Of a stretch of 64,000 nt of DNA, positions 61,376-64,000 are shown in pieces (position 1 is the stretch's first letter; the number at the start of each line of letters is the position of its first letter). The notes under the pieces were generated by a model. It was not told the origin of the DNA and searched no databases. It saw only the letters and a program-made list of their open reading frames with translations. The stretch comes from Linnemannia elongata (Eukaryota; Mortierellomycota; Mortierellomycetes; Mortierellales; Mortierellaceae): NCBI GenBank assembly GCA_036320915.1, contig JAXBDG010000001.1, positions 1,736,001-1,800,000 on the forward strand, in the 5' to 3' direction. The translations under genes and the position numbers were made by a program.

Positions 61376-62359
61376 TTACTGGTTCATGAGGCGACGCTCG
61401 AGCTTTTCAAACTCGAGCTGGGATACCTCCTCCTCGGCATCGAATGCCTGCTCGACAGCAGTGACCTCAGGAACGTAGTGCATCAACATGTTCTCAATTC
61501 CGTTCTTCAAGGTCACAGTCGAGCTATCACAGGTTCTGCAGGCACCCTTCAACTTGAGCTTGACAACACCATTCTCGAAACCACGGTACTCAATATCTCC
61601 ACCATCGTCCTGGATCGAGGGGCGGATACGGGTGTCGAGCAGCTCTTTGATCATCTGGACGGTCTCACTGTCGTCCTCATGGATCATAGTGTCGAGCGCA
61701 GCGCCTGATTCTCCCTCGGCGGCCTCTGAGATGATGGGTTGTCCTGAGGCGAAAAAGTCCATGATGGCCGAGTAGATATCGGGCTTCATCAACTGCCAGA
61801 TCGCATCCTGGTCCTTGGTGATGGTCAAGAAATCGGGTCCAAAGAAGACGCCACGGACACCATCGATCTGAAACAGCTTCTTGGCCAGGGGCGAGCCCAT
61901 GGCGTTGCGGGCGTCCAGAAACTCGGCCGTACCGTTGGGCATCACGGCGACTCCTGGGATAAACTTAAGAGAGTCCTGGTTGGGGGTCGTATCTGTCTGG
62001 ATGAACATTGTGCGAACTATTTTGTATCAACGAAGGGAGTGTATTCCCTAGATCAGGTCAGCATTCTTCCATTCTGCTTCTCACTTTGCAATTCATTCGG
62101 GAAAAATGGGTTCGATGCAATGCTTCAGACGTAGCGGAGGAAGAGAGAAAGTTGTTGTATTACGTTGCTGAGTGGCATAGATGTTTGTTCTGAAGGCCTT
62201 GGAGGGGACGACAGCACGGTGGAGAGAGATGTGCGCTGCGGAGGAAGAGGAGTTGTTGATGAGAGTGCGCTGGGGAAGGACGGCAGCGGTGAGGAGGGTT
62301 CTCTTCGAGGCGGCAGTGGCCAAGGCTCTAGAGGAGCGGGCGGGCAAGAGTCGGAACAT
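61376..62359 (-). CDS. NFU1: Mitochondrial iron-sulfur scaffold NFU1
   Basis: Model: complement(join(61376..62016, 62164..62359)), 278 aa. NFU1 delivers [4Fe-4S] clusters to lipoyl synthase and other mitochondrial enzymes. The first exon is an Arg/Ala/Ser-rich presequence (MFRLLPARSSRALATAASKR). The Nfu_N domain follows (MFIQTDTTPNQDSLKF, GVRGVFFGPDFLTITK). The NifU-like domain is at the C-terminus (RIRPSIQDDGGDIEY, then GACRTCDSS with the cluster-binding CX2C, then LKNGIENML). Both domains and the cysteines are intact. The intron falls just after the presequence. The gene is divergent from the eS10 gene. Confidence 0.96.
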
Positions 62360-63318
62360 GTTTAGGAGTGAGGAAGTAGTAAGGTATGGGGAAGGAGAGA
62401 AGGGAGAGGGAAGGAGGAACAAAGAGAAGGGAGGACGGAGAAGTGTTTCCTTTTTGCTCGGGATGCAGAATTGCTCAGAGAATGACTGGGGTGGATACAG
62501 GACACAAGAGTAGAGAGTGAGAGAGATCTGATTCACTTAAGGGCAGTAGAGAAGGAAGGACGAGGGTTCAAAGAGCTCTTTCGCCCGCAGACAGATGGCT
62601 CGCTCTCTTTTCAACAGGTGCGAAATTTTACCAGAGGTGTCAAAAAACGTGACTGCCTGTCAAGATCTATTCATACGGCTGTAGTACCAGGGCCTTGCAA
62701 GTGGGAAGCACACGGACGGGAAGCAGAAGGAAGGGAGACACATACTCCCCGACAACGCATCCATGGGCATACCCGGCATGCCATCGATCCATCGATCCCA
62801 TTATCTATCGAACCAGGAATAATCACCATCGCCATCATCAACATCACCAAAAGACCATTGTGCTTCATGGTCTGAAAATCGCCATATGTCACTACCGCCA
62901 GGCACAGTGCAGGGAAACCCGCTTTTCTTTTCTCTTTGAACTCGGTCAGAGAGACGGACCCATAAACCACCTGCTTACAACCAACAAAACACGGCACAGA
63001 AAGGCGAGGTGGACGAAGGAAGAGTCAACACGCTGCCATCGCAGGAGTAACGGCACTCCACCTCTCCGCGATGAAGGTTCTGTGAGCGGAAGAGTGAAGA
63101 AACTAGACAGGAGGAATAGCAGTTACCGACCGGTGCTTGCGACAGCGGGAAGCGATCGTCCGTCAGACAACAGGCGGAGAAGTGCCCCATCAGGAGAGGC
63201 GTTACCATCATCTTTTTCCTCACGGGGGGGATCAACAGAAACGACGTCCACGAACAAGCCTGTCCTAACCTGGTCTCCTTCCCCTTCACTCTCTTCCCGG
63301 AAACACAGATAATTCAGC
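62360..63318. promoter_or_regulatory. Divergent region, NFU1 / eS10 gene
   Basis: 959 bp between start codons. It is purine-rich beside NFU1 (62390-62440) and mixed elsewhere. The 205-codon ORF at 62695-63312 is rich in Arg/Ser/His with no domain, and I do not accept it. The eS10 promoter should lie in the right half. Confidence 0.4.
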
Positions 63319-64000
63319 ATGCTTATCCCCAAGCAGAACCGCAAGCTTATCTACGAGGCTCTCTTCAAGGGTGCGCATACAGTCTTTTTTTACTTTGCAA
63401 CAGGATGAACGACTTTTGTTATCTCAACTGGAAGGGCGGCACGTTTTATCGGAAGGCGTTACTATGCCGGGATGAACAATAGTTGCTCGACCCATGGAGA
63501 GACTATGATTCAGGATCGTCAAAGAGCCAGATCACTAACAGGATTGTTTTTTTTTTTGCTTATTTTTACTATTCCTATTTATGTCGCGATTCCGAATCTT
63601 CCTTGCTATGAATCACTCGCCGCCACCTTCTTAACACTCTTGACTCTTTCGACTATTTATCAACCTATCCAACACTGTCTTCACCTGGACCTTATCAAAA
63701 CTGTGACATCAAACATAACGCCAAACCAACAACACAAAAACAAACTATATATTGCACAAACCTACACAACAGACGGTGTTTTGGTCGCCAAGAAGGACTT
63801 CAACGCCCCCAAGCACGATGAGATCGATGTCCCCAACCTGCAGGTCATCAAGGCTCTTCAGTCCTTGGACTCGAAGCAGTTCGTCAAGACCCAGTTCTCG
63901 TGGCAGTACTACTACTACACCTTGACTGATGCCGGTATCGAGTACCTCCGCGAGTACCTCCACTTGCCCTCGGAGATCTTCCCCGCCACCTTCAAGAAGA
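63319..64000 (+). CDS. RPS10: 40S ribosomal protein eS10 (RPS10), 5' part
   Basis: Model within the window: join(63319..63370, 63773..64000), open at the right edge. The first exon encodes [17 protein letters not shown], the conserved eS10 start. The second continues [15 protein letters not shown] and later [18 protein letters not shown], matching the winged-helix (plectin/S10) domain of small-subunit protein eS10. The 402-bp first intron directly after the first codons is typical of fungal ribosomal protein genes. The remaining C-terminal tail lies outside the window. Confidence 0.95.
63371..63772 (+). other. 402-bp first intron of the eS10 gene
   Basis: GTGCGC donor and ACAACAG acceptor. 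It is long for this genome. I looked for C/D or H/ACA snoRNA boxes, common in such introns, and saw no convincing set. Confidence 0.75.

Noticed and set aside
62695..63312. 205-codon Arg/Ser/His-rich plus-strand ORF upstream of eS10
   Set aside because: Low-complexity translation of a divergent promoter region, with no domain. A minus-strand ORF of similar quality overlaps it.
1..64000. CRISPR array, phage, bacterial operon or biosynthetic cluster
   Set aside because: No regularly spaced repeats, no prokaryotic gene layout, and no clustered biosynthetic enzymes. All genes fit an ordinary fungal chromosome.

Overview
This window is nuclear DNA of a filamentous fungus. Nearly every gene is broken by short GT-AG introns of about 50-150 bp, the intergenic DNA is full of homopolymer and purine/pyrimidine tracts, and two fungal-type Zn2Cys6 transcription factors are present. 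The gene set (TBCK, a class C-like receptor, UBE2W, KNL1 with SILK/RVSF motifs, an EF-hand proline dehydrogenase) resembles an early-diverging lineage. Mortierellomycotina is my best guess, but it is inferred from gene content and style only. I assembled the exon models by hand. All the complete models stay in frame across every splice junction.

Layout. 1-958: 3' end of an unrecognised Ser/Thr/Pro-rich gene. 1414-5779 (+): TBCK-like pseudokinase/TBC/rhodanese protein. 6001-9064 (-): proline dehydrogenase with two EF-hands. 12191-15035 (-): Kelch/BTB protein, flanked by two large empty regions (3.1 and 4.1 kb). 19102-20302 (-): Bud23-type 18S rRNA methyltransferase, divergent from 20509-24324 (+), an RRN9-like acidic nuclear protein. 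24519-30962 (+): listerin E3 ligase. 31067-37343 (-): 15-exon class C receptor-like gene. 37918-38292 (-): Q/N/S-rich small protein. 39470-40276 (-): DsbA-family oxidoreductase. 40585-43943 (-): Zn2Cys6 activator with a polyQ tail. 45341-45774: MITE-like inverted-repeat element. 45860-45932 (-): tRNA-Ala(AGC). 46483-50639 (+): BET double-bromodomain protein. 50894-56120 (+): KNL1/Spc7. 56229-58797 (-): Ert1/AcuK-like Zn2Cys6-PAS regulator. 59591-61010 (+): UBE2W. 61376-62359 (-): NFU1. 63319 to the end (+): ribosomal protein eS10, cut by the window edge.

The genes are mostly housekeeping: ribosome production and surveillance (Bud23, RRN9-like, eS10, listerin, tRNA-Ala), ubiquitin (listerin, UBE2W), mitochondrial metabolism (PRODH, NFU1), chromatin and chromosome segregation (BET, KNL1), and signalling or regulation (TBCK, receptor, Kelch/BTB, two zinc-cluster factors). 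There is no biosynthetic cluster, CRISPR array or phage. The most unusual items are the receptor gene that reads in frame from its third membrane helix straight into a soluble tail with a PH-like segment, the RRN9-like protein with its zinc cluster, AT-hooks and three acidic repeats, the prion-like Q/N protein, and the inverted-repeat element beside the tRNA.
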